Shown here piece by piece: positions 1 to 10,558 of a stretch of DNA of 64,000 nucleotides. The notes beneath the pieces are model-generated. The model ran no database searches. It was not told the DNA's origin and saw only the letters and a list, made by a program, of their open reading frames with translations. This stretch comes from Theocolax elegans (Eukaryota > Arthropoda > Insecta > Hymenoptera > Cerocephalidae). Numbering within the stretch: the first letter of the stretch is position 1; each line of letters starts with the position of its first letter. The stretch spans positions 84,967,986-85,031,985 of the forward strand of contig CM047426.1 of assembly GCA_026168455.1 (NCBI GenBank), in the 5' to 3' direction. A program made the position numbers and the translations under genes.

Positions 1-3000
1 GGCCTGACGTCGTCGGAAGGCCTACAGAATAGAATATCAAAATTATACTTTTAAACTTTGAAAAAAATAAAACCTTTTTTAATTAAAGAATACTTTACAT
101 GTGCATTAATAAAAAATTATCTGGCTTAATGTCAGCATGTATGATCTGACATTTGTGCAAGTACTCTACAATCTGTAACATTTCGATTGTGAAGAATATC
201 ACCAATGGCTCACTAAGAGGTTTACCCGTTGAAATCTTAATTTTGTTTGTTACTTCTAATAGTGTACCATACTTAGAAAAGTCCGAAACTAAAACGCTTC
301 CATTATCCGCTATATATGCAGTTTGAACATCCATAAAACCTCGTAACTAAAATAATAATTATAAATATTTAATTAAAAATTGCAGCTATTATATATATGT
401 GTATAATTTAATAAATTAAACGTAATAAAATTGTTATCATTAATTTGATACTTAAATATACTAACCATATGAGGATTTGTTAATCGAGTTTTAATTTCCC
501 TGGCGATATAATATTCCCATACCCAAGCAGGCTTCTGTGTCTTTAATGCAACGACTTTTCGATTTTTCATATCGGTACCCTTAAATACGGTTCCATATGT
601 TCCTTTTCCAAGGCACTTATCCAAATCGTACATATCGTTTCCTGAATAGAACACAAAAGTCAATTTTATTTTAATGTATATTATGAATAAAATTTTATAA
701 CAATGATAATTTTAATACGTTAAAAATGAACTACCTACCAAGCGTGATAGTACTAGAAGGCACAAACTTAATAAGATTCGTGGTGAGTTTAACATAACCA
801 TCAACATGTTGTTTCTGGGGAAACCTTATATTTCTTAGAAGACCAGTGATCAATGTCTTATCAAAGGGATTGATATCACCTTCCGGTAACTGGAACGGTG
901 GTTCATCTTTCTCATCCTGTTCTTCTTCTACAACCTGTTCCATTGGCTCATTATATTCACAATCCATAGTGTTATCTGGTAGTGTTTCATGTTTCGCATC
1001 CGCTGTGTCGTCCTGCGACGGCAGGTTTTTCTCTGGACTTATTGCACCATTGAAATTAATGGATTTGCGTAAATCACAATTAGTTTTTATCTCAGTAGTA
1101 ATTTGGTCGACATTACGCTGTACGGTTCGAGGGCTTTGCGCGTGAACGGCCTGAATTTGTGCTCGCATTTTTTGTTCATAAGCATATTGTTGACTCTGTT
1201 CGTAGTTTGAAATATTAGAACCTAAGAATTGATTATTTCTCGACGTATCTGTTAAACAAAAGAATACATAATTGTCAAATAATTATTTTAATTTGATGTA
1301 CAGAAAAATTCATATTCAATTTTTAATGTATATTTACATACCGTCAATCGTTGATTGCTCTTTTATCGTTGGCAAATCATCATTATGTGTTATGGTGAAG
1401 CCAGTTCTCGTGGCTCCACTACTGGCAGAACTACTGGAGACGTACTCTCTAGTTGACTCCATTATCACACTTAATTTTTCCCCTAAGTCAGCTGCACTAG
1501 GCATTGTTTGAACACTAAAAATAAACAAAAAATTATTTTGTTTAGATAGTACTTATAATTAAAAAATTGTTAATTTGAAAAAAAACAAATTTGAAAATAA
1601 CTTACGGTGGCGATGGATCAACAGATTGATTTGCATAATGATGTGGTTGATGAATGTGATGTTGGTGCAGAGACTGCTGCGCTTGCTGGTGCTGTTGTGT
1701 ATCTTTTGACTGTTTAAACGCTTTGTAATGACCACTCATAGGGGTAGAAGCAATGAGAGTTCGGTTGAAGGTTTCAGTATAACAAGTCTCATTTACTCCT
1801 GGTAATGGCGAAATACCCAAACTTTCGTCTATGTAAAGATTATTTTCATCTTGATGATGAGAATGTTGTTGATGCTGCTTAATTACGCTATCATCTATAG
1901 GATTGTTGTAATCAATACCTACAACTGCATTCTCTTTATTTTCAGCATTTTCTAAGTATTTGAGATCACATTTATTCATGCCTGGTGATTTTATATGTGG
2001 TAACTCAGGAGGCATACGATAAGGTGAAGATTTAGAGTCTCCATTGTTCTCAATGTTCGGATCTACGTAGGGCGCATAATGAACCTGTAGTCCGTGAAAA
2101 TATTATTAAAATTTTTATTAATTAAAATTAAAAGGGTTATACATTTGATTTAGAAAACTTTTTAAAATTATACACACCTGTTTCTGTGACTGATCAATGC
2201 TTGAGTGAGGTGATTGCATCGATGAAGAATACGCCGCTGGGTAGCCCATAGCATTTTGCACCACGTTGTTATACATATGATGTTGTTGCGGATGTTGATG
2301 ACCCACTTGTTGAGCATGTTGTTGAACATGCTGCGTGTGTTGAAGGTGCGGTTGTTGTGGCGAATGCTGATGAGGATGATGTGAGTGTTGTGGATGATGT
2401 TGCAAATGCTGCGATGTATTAAGATGTTGCGAAGTATTCATATGTTGAGAAGTATTTATGTGTTGAGAAGTATTAATGTGCTGAGAAGTATTCATGTGAT
2501 GTGAAGAATTTAAATGTTGAGAAGCATTTAATTGATGTTGGTGTTGAAGTTGATTAAGTTGAGCATGTTGCATTGATGATTGTTGCGGTATATGTTGGAC
2601 TGGTATTTGCATGTGTTGGGGATAGTGATGCTGAGTTCCAGGCGACATTGCGTGGTGCTGAGGAGGAGACTGATGGTGTAAACTATGTGGAGAAGTTTGA
2701 TGATGAGGTGGTACTTGATGTGGAGGTGGCATGTGTGGTGAAACTTGCTGATGGGCATGGTGTTGCGGATGTTGTTGCTGCATTAGTGCTTGATGATGAT
2801 GGTGATGGTGATGCGATGATTGTAATGGATGTGACGCATGATGCTGAGGATGATGGTGGTGAGGCTGGAGATGTTCATGATGAGATTGCTATAAATAAAT
2901 AAAGAAATTGAAAAATTAATAAAAGACCTAATTTAATCGAAGTATTTACTATCTAATGAAAAATTGATTTTAAATATGAATAGAATAAAATAAAATTATA

Positions 3001-5781
3001 TTAAAAATTTAAAATAAATCAACTAAAGCAAATACCTGCATAGAATAGTGGTATGAATTTTGTATCACTGAGTGATTTCCATACGTATTCTGATGCTCGT
3101 GATTTGAATACGAATTGTGGAAATGATTCTCTTGATCGTTAAAAGATTGAACTGATCCATAATTCTGTTGCTGTTGCTGATGATGTATTTTATTACTGGC
3201 AATAACATTTTGCGTCATCGAACTGTCCATATGAATATCGAACGAGATTTTACTTCGCGAATCAGGAATTCTAGATACAATAGGACTGGACATCATGCGA
3301 CTAGCACTATTACTAGGTGATTGCCACAAGTCGTTTACTGCGCTCATTGCTTCCTTTGTATTTACTGTCATACTCTGACCAAGTAAGTGTTGTTCATCTG
3401 TCGTAGATGAAAGATGTTGACTCAAATAACCTGAAGTTTGAAGACTTTGCTGTTGGTGTTGTTGTTGATGTTGTTGTTGTTGGTGTTGTTGTTGTGGATG
3501 CTGCTGTTGCTGAAAACAATCAACGTCTCGATTCAACTCATTTTGTTCGGCATCAAAAAGCATTTGTCGTTTAAGTTCAGCTTCACGAAAGCGTTGTCGT
3601 TCTAATTCTAATTGTTCATTTTGCAGTCGCTGTTGTTCCTGCTGTTGTTGTCGTTGTCTCTCTGTTTATGAGTTACAAATTTATTTTAATTTTGTTAATT
3701 AATTTAAAGCAAATAGAATTTATAAAACTGTAAACTACGAATACATTAAATATTATTAATATTCTCACCAAGTTCTGCTTCTCGTTGCTGCTGTTCGATT
3801 TGACGTTGCCTTTCTAATTCAGCTTCCCTCTGTTGCTGCTCTATTTGTCGCTGCCTTTCTGCTTCTCTTTGCTGTTGTTCTAATATTCTTTGCCTTTCTA
3901 ATTCAGCATCTCTTTGCTGTTGTTCAAGTCTTTGTCTTTCCGCATTTTGGCGTTCTAATTCTTCGAAATGATTGTCTTGTTGAATCTGTTGTCTCACATC
4001 GTTTACTTTTGGTATGGAATGTTGAACTAAGTTATTAACTTCCTGCATTTGTCCATTTAACGGTAAGTTTTCGCGATGCCTGTGGATACCAATGTTAAGC
4101 ATCAATATTTGTTACTTTATTAATGCAAATTATAAAGATAATATAAAATACCTTTGAAGGTATCTTTGAGCTCTGATTTCCTCCACACTCCTATCCATGC
4201 CATTGGCATATACTAAATCTTTGGGATAATGAGGTTTTAATATAATATTTGGATTAGGCACATCTGGAACAAATGTGGGCACATAATTCTCATCATATTT
4301 ACTTTCATCATAGAATGAAACGTGGTTTGGAAACAATCTTATTTTATCCATATTAATCTCCTCTGTATCTTCGTGGACTAAAATGATAAAATTAAATTAA
4401 TATGTATGTTTAAACACATAGTTTAAATTTAAATAGTGTTATTAAATTGATTTTACTTTTAAAAGATGGTTTCACTGCAGATGATATTAATGGACATTTT
4501 CTTGCATTATTGTTCCAGGGACCAGGTTTAATAGTATTTTCTTTATGTACAGCATCATCTATTGGAACATGATCTAATATACTAGTACCTTTCAGTTCAC
4601 CAAGTGCTTCATCCTAAATTAAAATATTTAAAGTTTAAAACGTGATAAATATAACAGTTAAAAAAGTTGCACTAATTTAGTAACTTTATACCTGAAATAC
4701 TTGAATAGGTCCATTTGGCTTGTGTGGATGATTCTGGGAACTCATTTGTTGTGGTACTACACCTGGCATATAATCACGCACTCTATGTCCTGTTCTTACA
4801 CTACCAACTCTTTTTCCAGCTTTAATTGCTTTCAAAGAACTAAAAGCTTGTCGTTGTTCAGCTAAAAACACTTCATTTCTGTCATCAGTTCGTCCAAGCA
4901 TTTTACGTGCTACAGCCAACTGAAAATTTCTAAAAGCAAACCATTATACTGTACCATAATATACATTTTTGTATAAATTTACATTTATTAATACATACTT
5001 ATGAGCATAGTCTAATTCTTCTCTTGGTTCAGCTCTGCATCTCATACCAATCATGTACACTTCATCAGCTCTTTTAAAATCTTCCACTAATTCTAATTCA
5101 AATGCCCAAGCACGATACAGGTCAGCAATCATTGTCCCAATTCCATTGTTGTAAAGAAGTTGATATAATTCTAAAGGATTCTTTTGCATACTTATCTAAA
5201 AGTATCAAAAACAAAATTATTAATTGGTCAGTAATTATTGTGCAACAAGATAGATTCAAAATCACTTACATAATTAATCCATAAACGGATAAACCTACGA
5301 TCTTGGTGATATTTTGTTTCTTTTTCAAAGTTTGTTAAGCATTGTTGCAGAAGTTTTGCTATGGGAGATTCGTGGCCACTTTTAGGAAAGCTCTGCTCCA
5401 CCCATAATATATACTCATACCAATTTTCTAAAGGATCATCCCCTACATAATTTTTAATAGTGTCCTCATACATTCTAAAATAAAGATAAAATTATTAGTG
5501 GTATACACATATTTAGGACTAAAACACAGTTTTTAAAGTAATTAGAAATTTTTATCTAAATAACAAGAAAAAAATTATAAATTTACTACTTTTGCATTCA
5601 ACGTTTCTATAGTACCATTAGAATAATAAATTTTAACATACTGTCTTTCTTGTTGGAGAAGCTGTTGAGCTTCAACATCTTCTTGGGCTCGAAGAGCAGT
5701 ACCCAGCTGAGTTGCATTTCTTCCGTGTCTTAAAGGTTGAATGTTCTCTTTGCAGAGAGCAATAACTGTCGCTGGATCCAT
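1..5781 (-). CDS. BUB1: BUB1/BUBR1-type (MadBub) spindle-checkpoint kinase, 3' end missing
   Basis: Mitotic checkpoint protein acting at kinetochores with Bub3 and against APC/C-Cdc20. Exons read on the minus strand: 5781-5642, 5474-5270, 5195-4999, 4929-4692, 4613-4457, 4377-4152, 4079-3769, 3661-3036, 2888-2178, 2084-1606, 1514-1342, 1248-739, 641-466, 346-99, 21-1 (cut by the window). All junctions are GT-AG and phase-consistent, giving about 1,470 residues so far. Seen: KEN box at residues 11-13 (CKENIQPL), Mad3/BUB1 region I (GDDPLENWYEYILW, about 55-180), second KEN about 284 followed by KPGPWNN, GLEBS Bub3-binding motif about 362-387 (YPKDLVYANG, SVEEIRAQRY), E/Q/R coiled coil about 415-520, H/Q-rich 520-940, third KEN about 987, LSVIME about 1111 (LxxIxE), NPFDKTLI, glycine loop LGKGTYG about 1336, lysine in VALK about 1358, HADIKPDN about 1453. 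The DFG segment lies outside the window. The start was chosen because KEN sits at the usual distance from it. Family assignment is firm; BUB1 versus BUBR1 naming is not. Confidence 0.95.
2178..3661 (-). other. Low-complexity His/Gln-rich section of the BUB1-type protein (exons 8 and 9)
   Basis: These two exons add about 445 residues made largely of Gln and His runs (QQQHQQQ, HHHHHHH), with a six-residue tandem repeat of the form NTSQH plus M, I or L repeated about six times near 2405-2510. The reading frame stays open throughout and both ends have good splice sites in matching phase, so it is expressed protein sequence and not an intron. Such sections are usually disordered and polymorphic in length. 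The opposite strand shows long spurious open frames caused by the same repeats. Confidence 0.85.
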
Positions 5782-6980
5782 GTTTCGTGTTAAAACTTGT
5801 TTTGTTCATCCTAATGGTAAATAAATCACATTTAATAAAATTCCTTGTTACTATTCATAATATTAATAATGTAAAAAAGAAAAAACTTGTATTGAATTAA
5901 AATGATATAAGCAGTCATACATGTATAAAATCATCAATGCAAATAGCTAATTCTGTTAAATCTGTCAAACTACAAATTATATTTTTGGATGAAAATTTTG
6001 CTTATATATATATACGCATACATATAGGATACATAGGTTAGACAAAAATATTATACGATGATCTCATAAATTAAAATACTAAAAAAACGTATATATATAA
6101 TCAACAAACTATATCATGTATGTCAAAGCACCTAATTAAAGAACATATGTAAGCATCTTAAAAGTCAAAATATTCTTCAAAACACGTACACATTGATAAA
6201 TAACGATAAATAAATAACGCCACACAACCGAATGTTCGATAAAAGAGAAACAACAGCATCCGAAATTAATTGATCTAAATTTCAACCTCCCCGTGCGATG
6301 TATGACACGGGTACATAAAAAAAAAGGAGCAAAGAGAGAACGAGAGGGACATCTCTCCAAGCCCCGTTTACACTCGAACAATTCCCAATATCATCGAACG
6401 TTTCCCTTATATCCTCGCGGGTTATTAAATTTAGACAAACTCATCAATTTATATTTAAAGTCCATTTAAAATAAAACAGTAAATAAATAAATGAATAAAT
6501 GGATAAATAAACAAAAAATACATCTAAGTCGAGCGATTTCAAAGAGTCGATTCTCAATGTCAAAATATGATCGGCAGGTGCTCGTACGAGAGTGTAGAAT
6601 AGTCGCGAATACGAGGGAGACGGAACGACTGAAAAAGAGGAGTCACGCATATGCATATGCGCGATCGCATAAAACAATGAGGAAAATAAATCGAAAAACG
6701 GAATAAAATAATTTGAATACACCGAAATTAAAGGATTAATTTTTAAAATAAATATACCGTACGTGAGAGCAAGGTTGTTTTTGTAACCATAAATTGACTC
6801 ACCGCGTTTCCTGGCATAATAAATGCTCTCTCACTGCCGTATCCGATATCCCGGCTATATCCGTTCGCGAATATATCCTCCACTTATGGGGATGTTCCCA
6901 ACGTCTGAATTAATGTTCGGATTAAAGAGACGCCACCAGAGACTAGGTTAGGTTTTACACTCCACTTCAGCTTAAGCGAG
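5782..6980 (-). promoter_or_regulatory. 5' UTR intron, first non-coding exon and promoter region of the BUB1-type gene
   Basis: The coding first exon begins at 5810 after an acceptor (ccattag), so 5810-5782 is 5' UTR. It contains an ATG at 5809 that opens an out-of-frame upstream ORF overlapping the real start. A strong minus-strand donor (CGCG then GTGAGT) at 6803/6802 fits a non-coding first exon ending at 6803, with the intron 6802-5811. The DNA just upstream of that donor (about 6810-6980) is richer in GC than its surroundings and is the likely promoter. The transcription start itself is not visible. Confidence 0.5.
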
Positions 6981-8700
6981 ACACTGGTGGATGATGTGAT
7001 GCTTTGCTGCAGTATACACCGTTTGTATGTGTTCAGAATCTCTCTCTCTCTCTATCTCTCTGTCCCTCCCTCTCACTCTCTCTCTCTCTCTTTCTCTCTT
7101 GCTCGATGCTTCAACGGCTATTCGCCGCGACTCGAACCATTCAACGGTTTTAATTGTCTTCTGCTACGCTGCCTTTCTGTGCTTGCAGTTTTCTCGTATA
7201 TACCACTACACATAACTATATCTATTATATCGTTCTCTCTCATTTTATCCAATGCATCCTCGCATACCACTCTCTTACTTCGACTTGCAGTTGGTAATTT
7301 GACCGTCACTTTTTTCCCACACTATGTAACAGGCGTGCATGTGTGCGCGTTCCGCGTGTTTCTGTGTGTACGTGTACACTGTACACTGTACAGTATCGTG
7401 AGAGACCGTTGCAAATTTGTATCTATACTAGCAAATTTTTCAAATTCACAATTGTTTAATCAGATATTATTATCAATTAAGAGATTATATTTCTTTGATT
7501 GCCTTTTTTTATTGAAACTCACAAGAACGCTAGATACTTACATTGTATATATTTCTATATTATTTTTGACGTTTAACCTACTGAAGTTATAAGAAAATGC
7601 GTATCGTTACGCATACGTCATACTTCGTTCTACCAGTTGTCAAGTCACCACGGGTATTGAAATTCGGACAAAAAAAAATCAATAAATTTATGGACACAAC
7701 GATTTAACTTTTCTTAAAAAGTATAAAATTCGGTGCGTTTAAAAAGTAGTGTAGCATATACTATCTCAACTACACGTATACGAAGTGCGTAGAATGAAGT
7801 CGTATGTACCCTACACATAGTTTGTAACGTTACAAAATAAATACTAATTTTATTTACTTATTTAACATTATTCAATAATAGCGCGCTATTCTAAGTTATT
7901 TATACGTGGATAGTATTGAAATATATTTTTTTAAATTTTAATAATTACAAAATCAATTTTTTTAATAATATATATTATGTATGCAGTACAGAGCTTATAT
8001 GCTTATATAATTATTGTAATATAAAAAATTGCTAAGCAAGAATGCCTCATTTATATATAGGTATTATTCGTATATACGCAATAAAGGTTTGGTAAGCAAT
8101 TTTTGTTGTTTAAATTGTTTATTATCATAATTAGTGGAATATTAGAGTACAAACAGTGTTTTAAATTTGAATGTTATTCATGTCATATTTTGAATATTCG
8201 CATACTTTATGACTTTCTTCAGTATCGGAAGTATACTGTTTCATCCGTGTTATCCTCTCCAACTTGCAATGTATATATCTATACCGCCGTGTGTTCCAAT
8301 TTTATGTATCTTTTGAACTTTTTGAGTAAAATTCAAATTACTAAGATTAAAACAGTTAATTATAGCAATTTTATATATGCAATTGCTATAATTTTACAGT
8401 TTTAATTTTACAGTAATTTGAATTTTACACGCCATAGATACGTTGATGGTAAAGATGCATTCTCCGTCTGCAAACACAGAACCTGAATCGACCTAATGGC
8501 GACTTGTTGCATTCCATATTCCACTGTTCAATTTCTCTTTTTCCTCTTTTTGAAATAATTATTATAAAATAGTTTATTATCTAATAGTTTTATATGTAAT
8601 TACTTACTCCTATTCTTAATTGTTCATTTACAATTGTCTAAATAACTTTATATATCATATATACGTATATCAATTATCCAAAAAAATTACTAAATACAAC
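6981..8700. other. Intergenic region with a TC-rich tract, no gene seen
   Basis: A pyrimidine-rich (TC)n tract lies at about 7037-7110. Open frames through it are low-complexity Ser/Leu stretches without domain content. Near 7375-7395 a short repeat of the unit gtacact occurs. The remainder to 8700 is AT-rich, and I see no coding signal in it. Confidence 0.5.
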
Positions 8701-8719
8701 AAAGTACTTAATAATACGG

Positions 8720-8820
8720 AAGTACGAAAACAGCCGATCGTGCCGATCGGTGACGACGACGATAGTCAATTGTTTTAGTTCTAAATCACTTGTGTTAAAA
8801 ACATTATCGAAACAGTTAAA
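8720..8820 (+). promoter_or_regulatory. Probable promoter/5' UTR exon of the small MATH-like gene
   Basis: A short GC-richer block (GCCGATCG repeated, then a GACGAC run) stands out at 8733-8762 and is followed by a weak donor (TTAAA then GTAAAT) at 8820/8821. The coding exon beginning at 9079 has an acceptor (gcttacag). A non-coding first exon joined to 9079 would explain both. This is inference from splice-site pairing only. Confidence 0.35.
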
Positions 8821-9087
8821 GTAAATCTACCTACTTACTAATTCTATGTAGTTATAGTTATAACTTCGAAAATAATATATATATATTTTTTGATAAATAT
8901 TATTGAATAGATATATATGCTAATTAATATGTAAGTATAGTTAATGAATACTCATTAATATATAAAATATAGTTTTAATTAAAAATTTTGAATAATAGTT
9001 ATAATAGCAGTAGTAAAAAATAATATATTTATTTATAATTGTACAATTGTTTACTGAATTCATATTCATTGCTTACAGATTGAATTC

Positions 9088-9504
9088 ATGATGGTTTATA
9101 ATTATTTAACAACAGCAAACAAAGAATCAGTTCAAATAAAATGGAAAATAGCTGATTTTGGTCTTCTCCCTTGCAATAAACGTATCTCTACAGATAAGGT
9201 GACAGATAATAATGGCATATGGAGTGTAGAGTTTGAAAAAAAAATCAATTCTGATTATCACATTTATATAAATAATTCAACTACCCATTTAAACTTTTTG
9301 TCAATGATTGTAAAACTAGGTATTAGTGATTCTTATTCTAAGGATCACATTATCTCCGAGAAAACGTATAGTATACAAACTAAATGTTTACATTTACCAT
9401 TTAAAATAAGTTCTCCAGAAATTGCAAATTTAATGTTAAAGGATTCAGTTTGTTTCAACATTGACATCACAATAGCTACTGGATTTGTCACTAATCGTCT
9501 TTAA
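9088..9504 (+). CDS. Small MATH-domain-like protein
   Basis: Open frame of 138 residues preceded by an acceptor ending at 9078, so the coding exon starts at 9079 and the first ATG is at 9088. The N-terminal part reads IKWKIADFGLL, the W-x-I-x-x-F pattern that opens MATH (meprin/TRAF homology) domains, then SVEFEKK and a closing FNIDITIATG strand. This fills almost the whole protein and leaves no BTB domain. MATH domains bind peptides and often recruit substrates to Cul3 ligases when joined to BTB; here only the MATH-like part remains. A poly(A) signal AATAAA at 9537-9542 follows the TAA. It converges on the SLC26 gene, and a MATH-BTB gene is nested in that gene, so the two may share ancestry. 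Domain call is by pattern only; it could be a truncated relict. Confidence 0.5.
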   Translation: MMVYNYLTTANKESVQIKWKIADFGLLPCNKRISTDKVTDNNGIWSVEFEKKINSDYHIYINNSTTHLNFLSMIVKLGISDSYSKDHIISEKTYSIQTKCLHLPFKISSPEIANLMLKDSVCFNIDITIATGFVTNRL

Positions 9505-9536
9505 AAAATTAAATTCATATATATATATATAGAAAA

Positions 9537-9542
9537 AATAAA
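9537..9542 (+). terminator. Poly(A) signal of the MATH-like gene
   Basis: AATAAA 33 bases after the stop codon, on the coding strand. Confidence 0.5.
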
Positions 9543-10465
9543 AGATGTAAAATAGAAACTGCAACATTTGAGAGTATTAAATAAATTACCTCTTCAAAAG
9601 CATATGAGAAAGGACTTTATATATGTGCATCCAATATTTTTGTATAGTTGGTAAATAGGAAGCATCACAACTTTTAAATAACTATATCATTTTATTAAAG
9701 TAAACATAAAGAATCTTTTGACAAATGAGTTGAAAAAACTGAAAAAAGAATCCAAGTGTAACAGCAGAATCTTTGAGTCATATGTTGAAGAATGTAGTTT
9801 TATAGATATATATATATATATATCACTTTAGAAGCCTATATTATTAGTATAATAAATACTTTCGTAGTAATAAGTAAATTTAGTTGGTATATATTTAAAG
9901 GTTTTTATTAAAAATTCATTTGGTAGTTTGTTATACATTTATTTATCTATTTACACGTATTCTTGATAGAATCAAACAAGTTTCTTTAAAGAATAAAAAA
10001 GAATAATTTTTAAATAATTCTATTTCCGATAACAAAATTTATAACAATTTTGTTTCTTAAATAATGGAATTTTATAGATTTTTAAAATCTATTTTAAAAC
10101 AATGATTATATTACATATTTAATAATTATTAAATAATAATGAAAATACATATTATACCTGATTAAAGTCAAGTTGTTAATTTAATAAAATATATTTTTAA
10201 TTATTGAAATCACAATTAGTTATGAATGAAAGGTAACTGTTTTAGAAAAATAATTAGTCAAATAAATGAAGAAAATTATTCAACAAATATACATTTTTCT
10301 ACTACACTATACGCAAAAAAACATTAATCAAGATCATCATAAAGATTTGTTATACATTTATAATACTTAATATTATATTATTAGATACATATTTACAGAG
10401 GCAAATCGAATTGGTAGAATATTCACTATAATAATACCATGATGCCATTTACTCTGCTATCTTCT

Positions 10466-10471
10466 TTTATT
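10466..10471 (-). terminator. Candidate poly(A) signal of the SLC26 gene
   Basis: TTTATT on the plus strand (AATAAA on the minus strand) about 90 bases beyond the SLC26 stop codon at 10559. The region 9543-10465 between the two convergent genes is AT-rich and holds no other recognisable gene. Confidence 0.4.
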
Positions 10472-10558
10472 CATACGAATTCATCATGAGCATAAAAAAT
10501 GTTGTGAAGCTATTAAAGACATAATACTGTAATTTGTCGAGATCCATCTAGATTTGTT

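Noticed and set aside
846..1145. 99-codon plus-strand ORF
   Set aside because: Shadow of checkpoint-kinase exon 12 on the other strand; low-complexity Ser-rich.
2573..2902. 109-codon plus-strand acidic ORF
   Set aside because: Complement of the His/Gln repeat codons of exon 9.
5575..5641. Continuation of the first checkpoint-kinase ORF (ending AKVVNL)
   Set aside because: A GTATGT donor at 5641/5640 gives the right phase into the next exon and restores the family sequence; the read-through tail is intron.
6987..7592. 201-codon plus-strand ORF
   Set aside because: Runs through a TC microsatellite and AT-rich DNA; no domain, no splice context; probably chance.
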